From: Diogma glabrata
Lineage: Eukaryota; Arthropoda; Insecta; Diptera; Cylindrotomidae
Assembly (NCBI GenBank): GCA_963693315.1
Contig: OY856188.1
Coordinates: forward strand, 97,686,915 to 97,750,914
Direction: 5' to 3'
Length of the DNA stretch: 64,000 bases
A program made the translations under genes and the position numbers. Every line of letters starts with the position of its first letter. Position 1 is the first letter of the stretch. Below the pieces are notes generated by a model that saw nothing but the letters and a program-made list of their open reading frames with translations, made no database searches and was not told where the DNA came from. Below are positions 23,557 through 36,300 of the stretch, piece by piece.

Positions 23557-26500
23557 ATGGCAGATCCGGCAAAAATCGAGTTGTTAAAGAAAATACGAGC
23601 GGCTTTTAAGGGACAGTTAACCAGTTTTAAAAATCAGTTATCGTCACTGTCCTCAATAGGTGGAGTCGAGGCGTTATTGCATCGAATCCAGTCCATAAAT
23701 GTAAAATATGATGGGGTTCAATCTAAATTGGAATCACTTGATGATGGCTTCGTTGCTGATCGAACATCTTTTGATGACGACTACCTGTCATTTGAAACAA
23801 TCTTACGAGATAAAATCCATGAGTTTAAAAGATTGGACGATGGTCCAACTTCGGCATCTTTCCACAATGCATCACTTCACGAGCTTACGTCGAATACATC
23901 TCCTAGTGTGGGAATGAGATTGCCAGAAATCACCTTGCCGTCCTTTAACGGAATGGAAACTGATTGGTTGGCGTTCCGGGACGTCTTTGTGGATTTAATT
24001 CATGTGAAGAATCTTGACCCAATTGTAAAATTTTTATATCTGATTTCAAGCATTCGTACTGGTACAGCTTATTCCTATGTCGAGAGTCTTCCTGTCACAG
24101 CGGCAAACTATGAACTTGCCTGGGCAGCTTTACGAGATCATTATGATAATGAAATATCCATTCAACGTTTACATACCCGTGAACTCTATGACATCAGAAC
24201 TCCTCACGAAAATTCACCAAAGGCACTGCAATATTTTGTTGACAAGGCAGTCAAACATGTTAGTGCACTGAAGTCATTAAATGTACGCGTTAGCGAGTGG
24301 GATCTGTTATTAGTTCACCACTTGACTCAGCGGTTAGACAGCTCGTCAAGACTTGCTATAATCAAAGGTATGAAACCAAAAACAATTCTTTCTTTCTCTG
24401 ACCTGATTGACTTGCTCCGATCTCGTGTCAGAGTCTTGTCCGCGATAACAGCCAATGTCCCTCAAGGTTCATCCCGCCCTCTAAGATCTCATAAGTCAAT
24501 GTCCTTCAACACAACTAGCGTTGCCAACCCCACTGCATGTAACACCGAATGCCTCTACTGTTCAGGAGATCACACGCTACCTCACTGTCCATCATTTTCT
24601 AGTGAGCGCATGAGTCCTAGGTCACGGTTCTATTTTATCAGAGATCGTAGGCTGTGCGGAAACTGTTTGATAGAACGACACTTAGCAAGTAACTGTAACC
24701 GTCCTGCTTGCAACAAATGTTCATTGAAACATCATACGTTGCTCCACTTCCCACAAGATAGTTCACCAACAAATAATACGAGAGTTGAACGATCGCCCAA
24801 TTTATCTTTAGTACATAAGTGTGATAATATCGAAACAAATGCCGCTGAGCCACTGGTTGAAACCAATTGCTCTGCGAACGTTACACCGAGTTCTCGTGTT
24901 TCAACATCATCGGAAGGTTACAAGGACGTAATTCTTATTGGAACTGCACTTGTTCATGCATCTGTAAATAATGGGTTTAGAGTGCTGTGCAGAGCCTTAT
25001 TGGATAGTGGCTCGACGTTCAATTTTGTATCCGAAGCTGCGTGCCAGCTGTTACAAGCTCGTCGTTACACAACAGCGAAGGTCGTCTCTGGCATTGGAGC
25101 AGTCGATACTACAATTATACACAAGATCTATCTTACCATATCGTCTAGGACCTCAGACTTCTCTGCTAACCTCAAATTTTATGTACTCCCAAAAATCACC
25201 AACGATCTGCCATCGTCACGAATCTCTGTGCCATCACACGCACTTCCTAAAGGGGTCGTGCTTGCAGATCCGTTTTTCAATATACCCGACCGTGTTGATC
25301 TATTACTGGGGGTAGAAATTTATCACCAACTATTCAAGGGCTCATCGGTCAGGGTGCACGATTGGCCACTCTTGTATGACTCCGAGCTTGGGTTTGTTAT
25401 CTGTGGTAAGACTAAAACAAAACTCAGTATCAATAGATCTCCTCAATCCCACGTTGCCCTTTGTAGTGTTCAGACATTGGAAAATCAGGTCAAACAGTTC
25501 TGGGAGCTTGAAACCATCACATCAAAGCCCATATTGTCTCAAGAAGAAATTGCCGCTGAAGAACACTATAAGTCCAACGTTTCCAGAACACCAGAAGGTC
25601 GTTACATCGTGGGTCTTCCTACAAAATCAAACTTGGCTCTGTTGGGATCATCATATGCTTCAGCACATCGTCAATTTCTTTCTTTAGAGTCTCGCCTCTT
25701 GGGCCAACAGGAGATCTATAAAGAGTATCAGGAGTTTTTGAATGAATACAGGCGACTGGGCCACATGACACCAGTATGCGAGTTGAAAGGCCATCCTGCT
25801 TACTATCTCCCTCATCATGGTGTTTTAAAGGAACAAAGCTCCACCACCAAGCTGCGGGTGGTGTTCAATGCGTCAGCACGAACATCAACCCATATATCTT
25901 TAAATGACTGTTTGATGGTTGGCCCTACCATTCAATCGGATTTGGTGTCAACACTTCTTCGGTTCCGCAACCACATTATTGCCTTTTCCGGGGACATCGC
26001 CAAGATGTACCGACAAATTCTTGTCCAAAGGGACCAACAAAGTCTTCAACGGATCTTGTGGCGAAATCACGCGTCTGAACCCATCCAAACGTTCAATCTC
26101 AACACGGTAACCTATGGCACTGCTTGTGCCCCCTTTTTGGCAACCCGCACGTTGAAGCAGCTGGCGTGTGATGAAGAATCTAGGTTCCCTACCGCTGCAC
26201 ATGTCTTAAAAAACGATTTTTATGTCGATGACGTGTTGACTGGCGCTGTAAATATCAATGACGCCATCAAGTTGAAGAACGATTTAATTGAATTGTTACA
26301 TCTTGGGGGTTTTGAGCTGAGAAAATTTGTATCTAATGCCAAACAATTGGCATCAGACGATGCCACAGTATCTTCAATTACGCTTGTGTTAGGATTGATG
26401 TGGAATACTGAATCCGACACCTTTGAGATGCTATTCAACAAATTACCTGCGACATTGGCCACTACAAAGCGAACGTTACTGTCCGAAATTTGTCAGCTAT

Positions 26501-28782
26501 TCGATCCATTGGGATTCTGTGCCCCGGTCATTGTGACTGCAAAGTTGACCATGCAAACAATATGGATGCATCAAAATTTGTCTTGGGACGATCACCTTCC
26601 TGATACCATTATCCACCATTGGCACAAGTTCAAGAATGAATTGTCTGCTTTGTCGATAATCACGGTACCTCGATTAATAACATCCAATCAGGAAGTTAGT
26701 ATTGAACTCCATGGATTCTGCGATGCGTCTGAGCGAGCCTACGGATGTGTATGCTATACTAGGTCTGTCGCACAAACGAATCAGTTTCACGTAACTTTAC
26801 TATGCTCAAAATCTAGGGTTGCACCGTTAAAAAAAGAGACCATTCCTCGCCTAGAACTATGTGCGGCTGTATTGTTGGCAGAAGTGGTCCACAAGATAAT
26901 CCATGTAATGGGAATGAAATTCAATGCAATATATTTGTGGACGGACTCACAAATTACGCTATTTCGGATCAATTCTGAACCGTACAAATACACGACCTTT
27001 GTAGCGAATCGCTTGACCAGAATTCATGAACTAACATCCATTAGTGATTGGTTCTATGTACCAACCTTAGAAAATCCAGCCGACATTGTATCTCGAGGCC
27101 TCATGCCGTCACAGTTGCTATCTGCCTCTCTCTGGTGGAATGGTCCAGTTTTCTTGACAGTCGCATCATCAACGTGGTCGACAACATCTAACCAAACTTT
27201 TTCTCAGGACTCGATTGGCTTGGAACTTCGTAAAGCACCAATCCCAGTTTTGACTCAAAGTCCGGTAGAAGAACACTTCATATTCCACCGTTTCAGCTGT
27301 TTTAATCGATTGGTTCGGGTAGTTGCCTACATTTGTCGCCTCGCTAATAATGCTAGACGAAAGAATGACTCTGTCTCTACGACTACTCTGCAACTCCAAC
27401 CTTTGGAAATTCAGATGGCAACCGCATTGTTGATTCGACTTGTCCAGCACCAAGCGTTTGCTGAAGACATAAATGCTCTCAACAACTCTCATCAAGTTCC
27501 ACTTAAAAGTAAGCTTATTGCGTTGACCCCGTTTCTCGATGATAAGGGAATATTACGAGTGGGTGGTCGAATCTTGCAAGCATCAACAACAGAAAACCAT
27601 AAGCATCCCATCTTATTACCAGCACACCACTCATTTACTACGTTACTTGTGCGGCGCGAACATACGAGACTTCTTCATGCCGGGCCTCAAGCGTTGTTAT
27701 ATAGCCTCCGACAAACTTATTGGATTGTGGGTGGTCGCAATGTGTGTAGACGAGTAGTTCACGAATGTGTTCGCTGCTTCCGAGTTAAACCACTGATCCA
27801 CAGTCAGATCATGGGTGATCTACCGCTCGATCGAATAACAAAGACTAGCAGAGCATTCACCGTCGTCGGTATCGATTTTTGCGGCCCATTCTATTCTATT
27901 CAATCTCTTAGATCCAAAATTAAGCACAGGTGCTACATATGCTTGTTCGTGTGTTTCACCACAAAGGCTGTTCATCTGGAGGTTGTGACGAATTTATCAA
28001 CTGACGCCTTCCTTGCTTGTTTAAAACGATTTGTGGCTCGTCGTGGACTCTGTACAAAAATCTATTCCGACAATGCCACAAACTTCATTGGGGCTCGTAA
28101 TGAATTGCGAGAGATAAAGACCTTATTCACCTCACAACCATTCCAAGAATCGATTTGTCAATTCACTGAATCTCATAACATCGAGTGGATTACAATTCCA
28201 CCAAGGTCTCCTCATTTCGGAGGGCTTTGGGAGTCAGCAATAAAAGGTGCTAAACATCATCTCAGACGAGTTGTTGGAACCTCAGGGTTTACCCTAGAAG
28301 AGCTGTTTACCCTAACAACCCAAATTGAGGCTTGTCTCAACTCACGGCCCTTGACCCCCTTGTCAAGCGATCCTAATGACTTAAGCGCCCTTTCTCCAGG
28401 CCATTTTATCATCGGAGCACCGTTGACAGCGTTACCCGAACCGTCGCTACTTGATTTAAACGTGAATAGATTATCTAGATTCCAGAAACTCCAACAAATG
28501 ATACAGCACTTCTGGAAGCGATGGCACCGTGAGTATCTGTCAGAGTTGCAGCACCGGTATAAATGGCAACAAGGAACCGTTTTGATCCAAGTTGGTTCAA
28601 TGGTAGTCCTCCATGATGAAAATTTGCCTCCGTTGAATTGGCTGTTAGGACGTGTTACGGACGTGCACCCAGGGAAGGATGGTATAATTAGAGTGGTAAC
28701 TGTTAAGACCATGCACTCTGAGCTCAAACGAGCTGTGAATCGTGTAAGTATTCTCCCAATCGAGACCGGAGCTAAGGATTAA
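23557..28782 (+). CDS. BEL/Pao Gag-Pol polyprotein (1741 aa, intact)
   Basis: The frame is open from 23515; the first ATG (MADPAK) at 23557 is taken as the start because the upstream GTG is not a eukaryotic start. Domains from that Met: DUF1759-type Gag about 120-275; Cys/His knuckles CLYCSGDHTLPHC (332) and CGNCLIERHLASNC (367); aspartic protease with LLDSGS (482); RT with SGDIAKMYRQI (811) and YVDD (889); Pao A17-type region about 915-1040; RNase H with FCDAS (1054), WTDSQ (1128) and NPADIVSRG (1173); integrase zinc region with H/H/C/C (1369-1407) and core D1440, D1505, E1559 (GLWESA); a DUF5641-type C-terminus (1640-1735). All catalytic boxes are intact and there is no stop, so the element looks autonomous. 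It acts in a cytoplasmic particle and then in the nucleus. Confidence 0.97.
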   Translation: MADPAKIELLKKIRAAFKGQLTSFKNQLSSLSSIGGVEALLHRIQSINVKYDGVQSKLESLDDGFVADRTSFDDDYLSFETILRDKIHEFKRLDDGPTSASFHNASLHELTSNTSPSVGMRLPEITLPSFNGMETDWLAFRDVFVDLIHVKNLDPIVKFLYLISSIRTGTAYSYVESLPVTAANYELAWAALRDHYDNEISIQRLHTRELYDIRTPHENSPKALQYFVDKAVKHVSALKSLNVRVSEWDLLLVHHLTQRLDSSSRLAIIKGMKPKTILSFSDLIDLLRSRVRVLSAITANVPQGSSRPLRSHKSMSFNTTSVANPTACNTECLYCSGDHTLPHCPSFSSERMSPRSRFYFIRDRRLCGNCLIERHLASNCNRPACNKCSLKHHTLLHFPQDSSPTNNTRVERSPNLSLVHKCDNIETNAAEPLVETNCSANVTPSSRVSTSSEGYKDVILIGTALVHASVNNGFRVLCRALLDSGSTFNFVSEAACQLLQARRYTTAKVVSGIGAVDTTIIHKIYLTISSRTSDFSANLKFYVLPKITNDLPSSRISVPSHALPKGVVLADPFFNIPDRVDLLLGVEIYHQLFKGSSVRVHDWPLLYDSELGFVICGKTKTKLSINRSPQSHVALCSVQTLENQVKQFWELETITSKPILSQEEIAAEEHYKSNVSRTPEGRYIVGLPTKSNLALLGSSYASAHRQFLSLESRLLGQQEIYKEYQEFLNEYRRLGHMTPVCELKGHPAYYLPHHGVLKEQSSTTKLRVVFNASARTSTHISLNDCLMVGPTIQSDLVSTLLRFRNHIIAFSGDIAKMYRQILVQRDQQSLQRILWRNHASEPIQTFNLNTVTYGTACAPFLATRTLKQLACDEESRFPTAAHVLKNDFYVDDVLTGAVNINDAIKLKNDLIELLHLGGFELRKFVSNAKQLASDDATVSSITLVLGLMWNTESDTFEMLFNKLPATLATTKRTLLSEICQLFDPLGFCAPVIVTAKLTMQTIWMHQNLSWDDHLPDTIIHHWHKFKNELSALSIITVPRLITSNQEVSIELHGFCDASERAYGCVCYTRSVAQTNQFHVTLLCSKSRVAPLKKETIPRLELCAAVLLAEVVHKIIHVMGMKFNAIYLWTDSQITLFRINSEPYKYTTFVANRLTRIHELTSISDWFYVPTLENPADIVSRGLMPSQLLSASLWWNGPVFLTVASSTWSTTSNQTFSQDSIGLELRKAPIPVLTQSPVEEHFIFHRFSCFNRLVRVVAYICRLANNARRKNDSVSTTTLQLQPLEIQMATALLIRLVQHQAFAEDINALNNSHQVPLKSKLIALTPFLDDKGILRVGGRILQASTTENHKHPILLPAHHSFTTLLVRREHTRLLHAGPQALLYSLRQTYWIVGGRNVCRRVVHECVRCFRVKPLIHSQIMGDLPLDRITKTSRAFTVVGIDFCGPFYSIQSLRSKIKHRCYICLFVCFTTKAVHLEVVTNLSTDAFLACLKRFVARRGLCTKIYSDNATNFIGARNELREIKTLFTSQPFQESICQFTESHNIEWITIPPRSPHFGGLWESAIKGAKHHLRRVVGTSGFTLEELFTLTTQIEACLNSRPLTPLSSDPNDLSALSPGHFIIGAPLTALPEPSLLDLNVNRLSRFQKLQQMIQHFWKRWHREYLSELQHRYKWQQGTVLIQVGSMVVLHDENLPPLNWLLGRVTDVHPGKDGIIRVVTVKTMHSELKRAVNRVSILPIETGAKD

Positions 28783-31586
28783 CTCTAAATCACACTCGGC
28801 GAATTAAGTCCACCGCTAACGTTATTTAGTCAACCATCATCGATCATAGACATCACATCCCACATCAGTCTGAAATTGTTCACCAAAATCAAAATTTCAG
28901 GTCATCTAGTAGAACCTCGCTACTATCGATTGTACCGCTTCTTGACGTTTAATATGTATTCTCTTGTTCATTCAGATCTCAAGTGCACCCAGTAGACATG
29001 AGCTATTGTTTTGGTGACACCCAGTCAACGTCAAAATGCATGTTCATGTCGTCTTACCGAAAACTTCGTCAATAGTTATTAATTCCGATGATTCGTGATA
29101 AAACCTTTTAGTTTTCCTCAAGCTATGTATCTCCTCTATTATTAGAGTTTTAACTAAAATGTTGTTTCAAAATAATCCACAGTTGAAACATATTTAAACT
29201 TATAGTTGGATACCGTTCCTTAAACTATGTACAATCGATTTCATAATTGGAAAATCGCGCTACTGAAGGGTAGAGTATGCTATATTACTCCCCTTAAACT
29301 AAATAAAAAATTTTGTCAAGCTATGTCCACACAGCATAAAATTCTTCGAGTTGTGTCTACTTCTGGGTTTATAGTTTTTTATTATAATAACCCTAAACCT
29401 AAGTTTTGTCAATTTTAGCTCTTCGAGCTATGATTTGCCGCATTCGTAAAGCAGCAATACATAAGGGACATCAACATCTTAATTTGTCTCTACAACTTAA
29501 ATTACACCTGCACTCCAGGTAATGATGGATTCTCCGTCCATACCTCATTTTCGGACACAGCATATAATCCCTATCTATTTCATCTTATCTTCTAAAGCTG
29601 ATACGGTATTTTGAGATCTTGATCTAATTGAAGAAATCCATTTTCATTGAGTTGATCAACACCCGCTGGTATTTGGATGATGGAACGATTTTTTTTTAAA
29701 TTTGCACCATATTTCCAACAGTTAACACTCATGTGTTAGCATTAAATTTTCTTCGCCACAGAGTGTGTCTGACAGCCCACCTTCTTCGCTTATAGTCGTT
29801 GTGTTAACTTTTTGTTGTCGGTTTTCTGAGTAGCTTGAGATGTTGAAGTCTAGTTTCATTGATTGATCAACACCTGCTGGTTTTTGGACTATGTAAGGAC
29901 AATTTTATCGTCGAACCCAAGTCTTTATCATATTTCCAACAGTTAACATTCATGTGTTGCTATTAAATTTTCTTCGCCACAGAGTGTAGCTGACAGCCCA
30001 ACCTCTTCGTTACAGTCGTTGTGTCAATTTAAAATTAAATTAAACTTCTGCTCCTTTGTTATCGGTTATTGCAGACATTAGATACATATCCTCATTTATT
30101 TGTATATTAGAGTTTTTTGAAGGAACATTGGTTCTATGCTGATGGCCGGACTATAAATTTCATCGACGATTAATCAATAATTTGAATAGTCATCGTTTTA
30201 AGTTCTCATTTTTTTCATGTCAGTTATCACCATTTTGTATCGTCTTCGTGTCTTCGGGTTCCTTAAAAATGGTCAATTCACCACTATTGGAAACTTTCAT
30301 ATTTTGTCGTCAGTTTTCCGTTAATGGTCTTACCATGATTGGAACATTTAATTTGTCTTCGATTTCCTTAGTGTTATAACCTACCATTTTTGGAACATTT
30401 AATTTGTCTTCGATTTCCTTAGTGTTATAACTTACCATTTTGGAACATTTAACTTGTCTCCGACTTCCTTAGTGGTCAAATTTTCACTACTTGGAATTTT
30501 TAAATTTTTTGTATCTTCGGTTTCCATTAAGTCATCGGTGTCATTATATGGAACATTTAAATTTGTTGTTTCTGCGATCCTATGATAACATAGATCGTAC
30601 CGTTGGAGCAGTTCAATTCACATCTTCGATTCCCATATTACTCATATGTCGTACTACTGGAACATTTAAATTTTGTATCTTCGGAGTCAATAGTAGTCAA
30701 CGCTCTTATTATTGGAATGGTTTTAGTTGTCGTATAATATAATAGTTATCCCCATTATTATTCGGAAATATTTAGTTGTATCATCGTATAAGATTACAAC
30801 CACCATTATTAAGATAAGATCGTCTTCGCTTTATAGGTGTTACCTTGCGATGATCATACCCTTGTGATCGATTTAATGACCTAATCATTGTCTATAACTA
30901 AATTTTAAATTCAGTAATTATCCCTGACATCTTTGTCGTCAAACTTTGTCAGTTTACCAGTTCCAAGCAACCCAATTGCTTCACACTACCACTACTTTAA
31001 TGACTCATCATAATCAATTCCCGTGCAAAACTGCATTGATGCAGTCATCGACGCCAGGAACAATGATTTTCGCATCAAACAATGTGTAAGATTTACTTAC
31101 CTTGTAGAAATACCAATTGTCATTATATTCTGGAAAAGAAAGATGTAAAAGAGAATATTTTCGAAAACATTAATGAATGTTTATTTTTTTTTGAAATATG
31201 TTTTGTATTAATTTTATTACAAAACTACACATCTAAAATTGTAAATTAAAATTTCATATCGTCATTATCATTTAAAAAAAAAAACCTTCTTAGGTTAAGT
31301 ACCGAAATGAATTAAATTTTATATAATAATTAGTATGGTTTAAGGAAAATTGTTTTTTATTTTTTTTATATTTCGAATTGTATTAGTTAAATTAGGCATA
31401 TCACTTTAGTCTTAATATTTAACATCGCATTTTAGTGTTAATATTAATTTAAAAAAACTTTAAAAATACATGAATCGATATCAGTCATAATTGCAGTTCT
31501 CATTTAATAGCACTTAAAGTGCAAGTACTATTAAATGATAAATAATTAGCTTCTTTTCATTACTATAATTATTTTAAAGTTCCTTT
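28783..31586 (+). other. Long non-coding 3' region of the BEL/Pao element
   Basis: About 2.8 kb between the Gag-Pol stop and the purine tract with no ORF above about 80 codons and no env-like motifs. It holds two imperfect direct copies (29651-29807 and 29861-30027, sharing TTGATCAACAC, ATATTTCCAACAGTTAACA and CTTCGCCACAGAGTGT). It also holds a degenerate array of about 50-60 bp units around GGAACATTTAA...TCTTCGATTTCC (about 30280-30720). It may be the decayed place of a lost third gene; that is inference. Confidence 0.8.
30331..30480 (+). repeat. About 50-bp tandem units in BEL/Pao 3' region
   Basis: Three clear consecutive units start at about 30331, 30382 and 30432. Each carries TACCAT...GGAACATTTAA followed by TTGTCT(T/C)CGA. 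Weaker copies extend on both sides to about 30720. Confidence 0.75.
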
Positions 31587-31604
31587 AAAAAAAAAGGGGG
31601 AGGA
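31587..31604 (+). promoter_or_regulatory. BEL/Pao polypurine tract
   Basis: An uninterrupted 18-nt purine run (nine A, five G, AGGA) ends exactly where the 3' LTR begins. It is the expected plus-strand primer. Confidence 0.93.
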
Positions 31605-33304
31605 TATTCACGCTGGATCCAGTTTTATGTTGTTATTTTCCTGCAAATATAAAAAAACATATTAAAAGTAAATTTAATCTAAAATGGATCTAAATTATCA
31701 TATCTCTCTTAAATCCAACGTTGATATCCTCGTCAGTCTTTTGTTGCATTGAAATTAGCTGTAAGAAATAAAAATAAGTATTAATAAGAATATATTTTTC
31801 TAGATAATTAGTAAATATTGTTTACCTTTTACATTATCTTTTGAAAAAGTCATTCTGACATTTTTGCTTTGTTATTCAGCTCAGTTCGCATTTTCACCAC
31901 TTTTTAAAATCTGGCGTATCTGTTTTCGATAAAACAGTTTAGTTCAGCAATATTTGTTGAGGTGTTGAAAATGTGTGGCTCTGTTGAAAGTAAAAGGTTC
32001 CACGTACTCATGTACATTTTGTATTTATAGCTGTGTAATTATAATTGTAATTTAGTTTTTTTTAGATTTTTTGAAGTCAAAGTTTGGTCTTCATTTGTTT
32101 TGAGTTGTGTTTTCGAAATTAAAATGTTAAGATGTATTCAATATTCTTGCTGTGAAAATAAAGTTGTGAAGTAGAGAAGTACATTGTGTTTTTGATAGGA
32201 GTGGGGCTTGAGACGAGTGCTCAAAGGGACTTGATATTGGTCCTCTCATAGTTTTTTCTCTTCAACAGGTGTGGTCGATATTGGGAACCGCCGCCATTGT
32301 TAGGCAACTATAATTCAAATACTTATCATCGTCAGCGAGGCCTATGATTAGGCAAATATATTTCAAAAATAGTTATCATCGTCATCGAGGCCTATGATTA
32401 GGCAAATATGTTTCAAAATATTAATCATCGTCATCGAGGCCTATGATTAGGCAAATATAATTCAAAATATTTATCATCGTCATCGAGGCCTATGATTAGG
32501 CAAATATATTTCAAAATAGTTATCATCGTCATCGAGGCCTATGATTAGGCAAATATATTTCAAAATAGTTATCATCGTCATCGAGGCCTATGATTAGGCA
32601 AATATATTCAAAAATAGTTATCATCGTCATCGAGGCCTATGATTAGGCAAATATATTCAAAAATAGTTATCATCGTCATCGAGGCCTATGATTAGGCAAA
32701 TATATTTCAAAATATTAATCATCGTCATCGAGGCCTATGATTAGGCAAATATAATTCAAAATATTTATCATCGTCATCGAGGCCTATGATTAGGCAAATA
32801 TATTTCAAAAATAGTTATCATCGTCATCGAGGCCTATGATTAGGCAAATATATTTCAAAAATATTAATCATCGTCATCGAGGCCTATGATTAGGCAAATA
32901 TATTTCAAAAATAGTTATCATCGTCATCGAGGCCTATGATTAGGCAAATATATTTCAAAAATAGTTATCATCGTCATCGAGGCCTATGATTAGGCAAATG
33001 TATTTCAAAAATAGTTATCATCGTCATCGAGGCCTATGATTAGGCAAATATATTCAAAAATAGTTATCATCGTCATCGAGGCCTATGATTAGGCAAATAT
33101 ATTTCAAAATATTAATCATCGTCATCGAGGCCTATGATTAGGCAAATATAATTCAAAATATTTATCATCGTCATCGAGGCCTATGATTAGGCAAATATAA
33201 TTCAACTACTTATCATCTGCCGTGATGCCTTCCCGGTAAGATATTAGTTCTTCCATCAAAATATAAATACAGTCCACTACTTGCTTGACTGGGAGGCTTC
33301 GCCA
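31605..33304 (+). repeat. BEL/Pao 3' LTR
   Basis: 1700 bp, offset by exactly 10,169 from the 5' LTR and identical to it in every block compared. It contains the same hairpin array at 32300-33219 and AATAAA at 32157-32162, the probable polyadenylation signal of the element's RNA. Confidence 0.95.
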
Positions 33305-33309
33305 GTACC

Positions 33310-36300
33310 ATTGAATTATAAAAAATAAGTAGACCATAAAAAATTGTGTTACATTATCTCCGAGTATCACAAATAATAATTTGATTTATTCAAAAAATTT
33401 AATTTAAATTGTATTGTAAGAAATAAAATTTTTTTCTTAACATACAAAAAACGTATAATTAACATTAACAATAATTAAAAAATTGGGAATAACGGTAAAG
33501 AATTGTATGATTTGGAAGTAGTTGAAGAAAAATTCATGCATCATTTCCGATTAAAATCGTTTTTAATTTAAATGCATTTTTTTCTAGCATATACTCGTAG
33601 ATAAGTTTTTCTTAGGTTTTTTTCAATATCTTTATTGATGATATTAACTGATAAAACGATGACAAATAAACCACCTGTGGATAGAAATCTTTTTACTATA
33701 ATGACGTTTTTTTGTAAGTAATTTCTTATTTTTTTTTATATTGTGTCTTTGAAATTGACCTGAGTAATTTAAGAGCTTTCGTGATGGCTAAATAACTGCG
33801 GTATGATATTATGTCGTGTTGCGGTGATGATGTTTTTTATGATGATATTTTTATTTGATCAAGTTCATTTTATTGATGTTAAAGTACTCATAGAAATAAG
33901 TATTATATTATAAATATTAAGAATCATAGCTTAACTCAAAACGATGTTGTTGAATAGATTTATTAAAATTATGAAAACGGTATACATAGATGATAAGATT
34001 TTAATTGAGATAAAATAAATTACTATTTGTAATTAGTGTGTTTTAAATGTATGTCAGGTATTTAAGGTATTGCGTTGTAGTTGATTATTATTTTATTATT
34101 TATAGTACAATATATTTATAGTACAATGGTTGATTATTATTCATAGAACAAATAAATAATAAAATAATACTACTAATTTTGAGTCTTTCAAACGCTTAAC
34201 TCTAGTATGTTTACTTTCATACCGTAATCTTCAGCAAGTTCTGTTTTTGTTCGTCGTTTATCATCTGTGGCAAACATCAAAACTAAAATCATTTCTCCAA
34301 AAAATTTAAAATTTGGCAGGCGATGATTTCGTTAACATTTATTAAAAAAACAAAAAATATATTTTTATTATTCGGATTTTGTTTTTTCCAAATAGTTTTT
34401 TTTAAAATTCTTGATTTTCGTAAAATTCTTGATTATGTAAAAAAATGTTTGTGTAATAAATTTGTTTTAAATTTTATTTTTTCACTTTTCCAAATTTTCA
34501 ATAATGTAATAAATGTTTTACTGTTAACATGTTAAGTCAAAATCTAATAAACTAAATTTATGGAAATCAAATCCAGACACGTCATTAATTAATTATAATG
34601 AGAAAACAGAACCATTGATGATGTCAAATATTCACGTTCTTCAATATCTTTAACTTCAGCCATTTCATCAGATTCATTTACACAATTTGCATTAGATAGA
34701 TTCTGCCATTATTTAAGATGAATACTTTAGAAAAAGATAATGAATTAAGTGATTCGATAACTGTTGAAGATAATAGTGAAAAATGCCGGACAATGCATGC
34801 AACATTTAGTGAATCGTAGATATCAGAAAGTGCTAAACAACAAATTCTCCTTATATTGGAAACCTGATACAGCATCTCCAACAACATCTCGTATCATCAT
34901 ACTCATCTCCTTGAGAATTCAACGCCACTAGCAGCCAGTCTCTATATTAAAATCTACCTCCACTCAACGCAGTATCATCCAAACATCATCAAAATTTAAC
35001 CGGAAAAACAATACAGTTATGAAAATAGTTAAAATCTCAAAATTCAAAAGTTTTTCAGAAATGTTATGTGTTTTTAAGAACTTGATATTTTCCATTTCTT
35101 GGTTTTAATTTCGAAAAGTTGAATTTCGGATGAACTTTAAAAGAATTCGAACCAACACAAAACTGTTTGTTGGGGTAACAATATTATAAAATGTGCCATT
35201 ACTGATTCCTAATGTGCCATTACTGGGTGTGTAATGACAAACAATGAATTTAGAATAAATTAATTTCGATACTAATCGAATTCAAACTGCGAAAATGGGT
35301 TTTTAACAAATTTTATTTCATAAATAACATAAACAACATTATAAAATTTTTGATCACGTTCACCTCAATAAACAAAGCTTAAATTTAGTTAAGCTACATA
35401 TTCTACTAAAAGAATTAACAACTTAACAGTCTTTATCATGATAAGATTATTAATCTATACTTAAAGTAAAAACAAAACAGGTAGGAGGGAATTACCCATT
35501 TATTTCTGTCAAATGAGGAAATATGTTACCAAAACATAATTTTCATAACGGTGTAGAGAGATCGTTTTTGTTTTTCTTAATTTCGTGCCAAACTAATTTT
35601 TTTTTTCATAAAATCTTTTCACAAATCTTTAAATTTTCTTCTCTCTGTTCTTATACATATTGATATTGTTGCTGTAAGTTTAACAAGCAATTTCAATTAA
35701 TTTAATTTACCAAAAATTAAAAAAAAGGGATTGTTGTTGTTGTTTGATAACCAACAGAAATTGGTTTTTTTTTGTATTTATTTATTTAGTGTGAAATTTT
35801 GGTTCAGGTCATTGTTAAAAATCAACCAAATCGAAAAAAAAACTAAAAGAAAATTTAAATACATTTTTTTTTCGAATTTTGTCTGTTTGTTCTTACAATT
35901 AATGAAAATAAAAAATTTAAGCCAAAAGTAAAAGATAATTTTTTAATTTATTTAAATTTAATGTAATAAAAAAAAGGGAAATAAAACCAGATCTTTTATT
36001 TATTTTTATCCAAATATAAATGGACACTTGAATATTCTTATTGATACACACTTTCAGGTTCCATCATTTTTTTGTTTTATCTTTTTGTATGGGGTTCTGT
36101 GAAACGAATTTTACTATACATAATTTTGATCTTTCCTTTCTATAATTAACAAGACGCAGAAATTATTTACTTTAATCATATCGTATAAATTATAAAAAAT
36201 TTAATTATATGTTGGTGTTAAAACTTCGTGTTACATAGTTTTTGGTAAATTATGTCAATTATTTATTTGTGAAATTGGAAATTATTATTGAAAAAAAAGT

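Larger units (their letters stand above)
21431..33309 (+). mobile_element. Complete BEL/Pao LTR retrotransposon with 5-bp TSD
   Basis: Two 1700-bp LTRs (21436-23135 and 31605-33304) flank one long Gag-Pol ORF. GTACC occurs at 21431-21435 and 33305-33309, a 5-bp target duplication. A primer-binding site follows the 5' LTR and an 18-nt purine tract abuts the 3' LTR. The element proper is 11,869 bp. Equal LTR lengths, the same variants in the internal array and no difference seen by eye imply a very recent insertion. LTR ends are TATTCACGC and CTTCGCCA, so the usual 5' TG is TA here. No env gene is present. Confidence 0.96.

Noticed and set aside
28257..28727. 156-codon minus-strand frame
   Set aside because: Antisense shadow of the intact BEL/Pao Gag-Pol.
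34190..34300. Minus-strand helix-turn-helix-like reading
   Set aside because: About 30 residues only, with stops beyond; too little for a transposase call.
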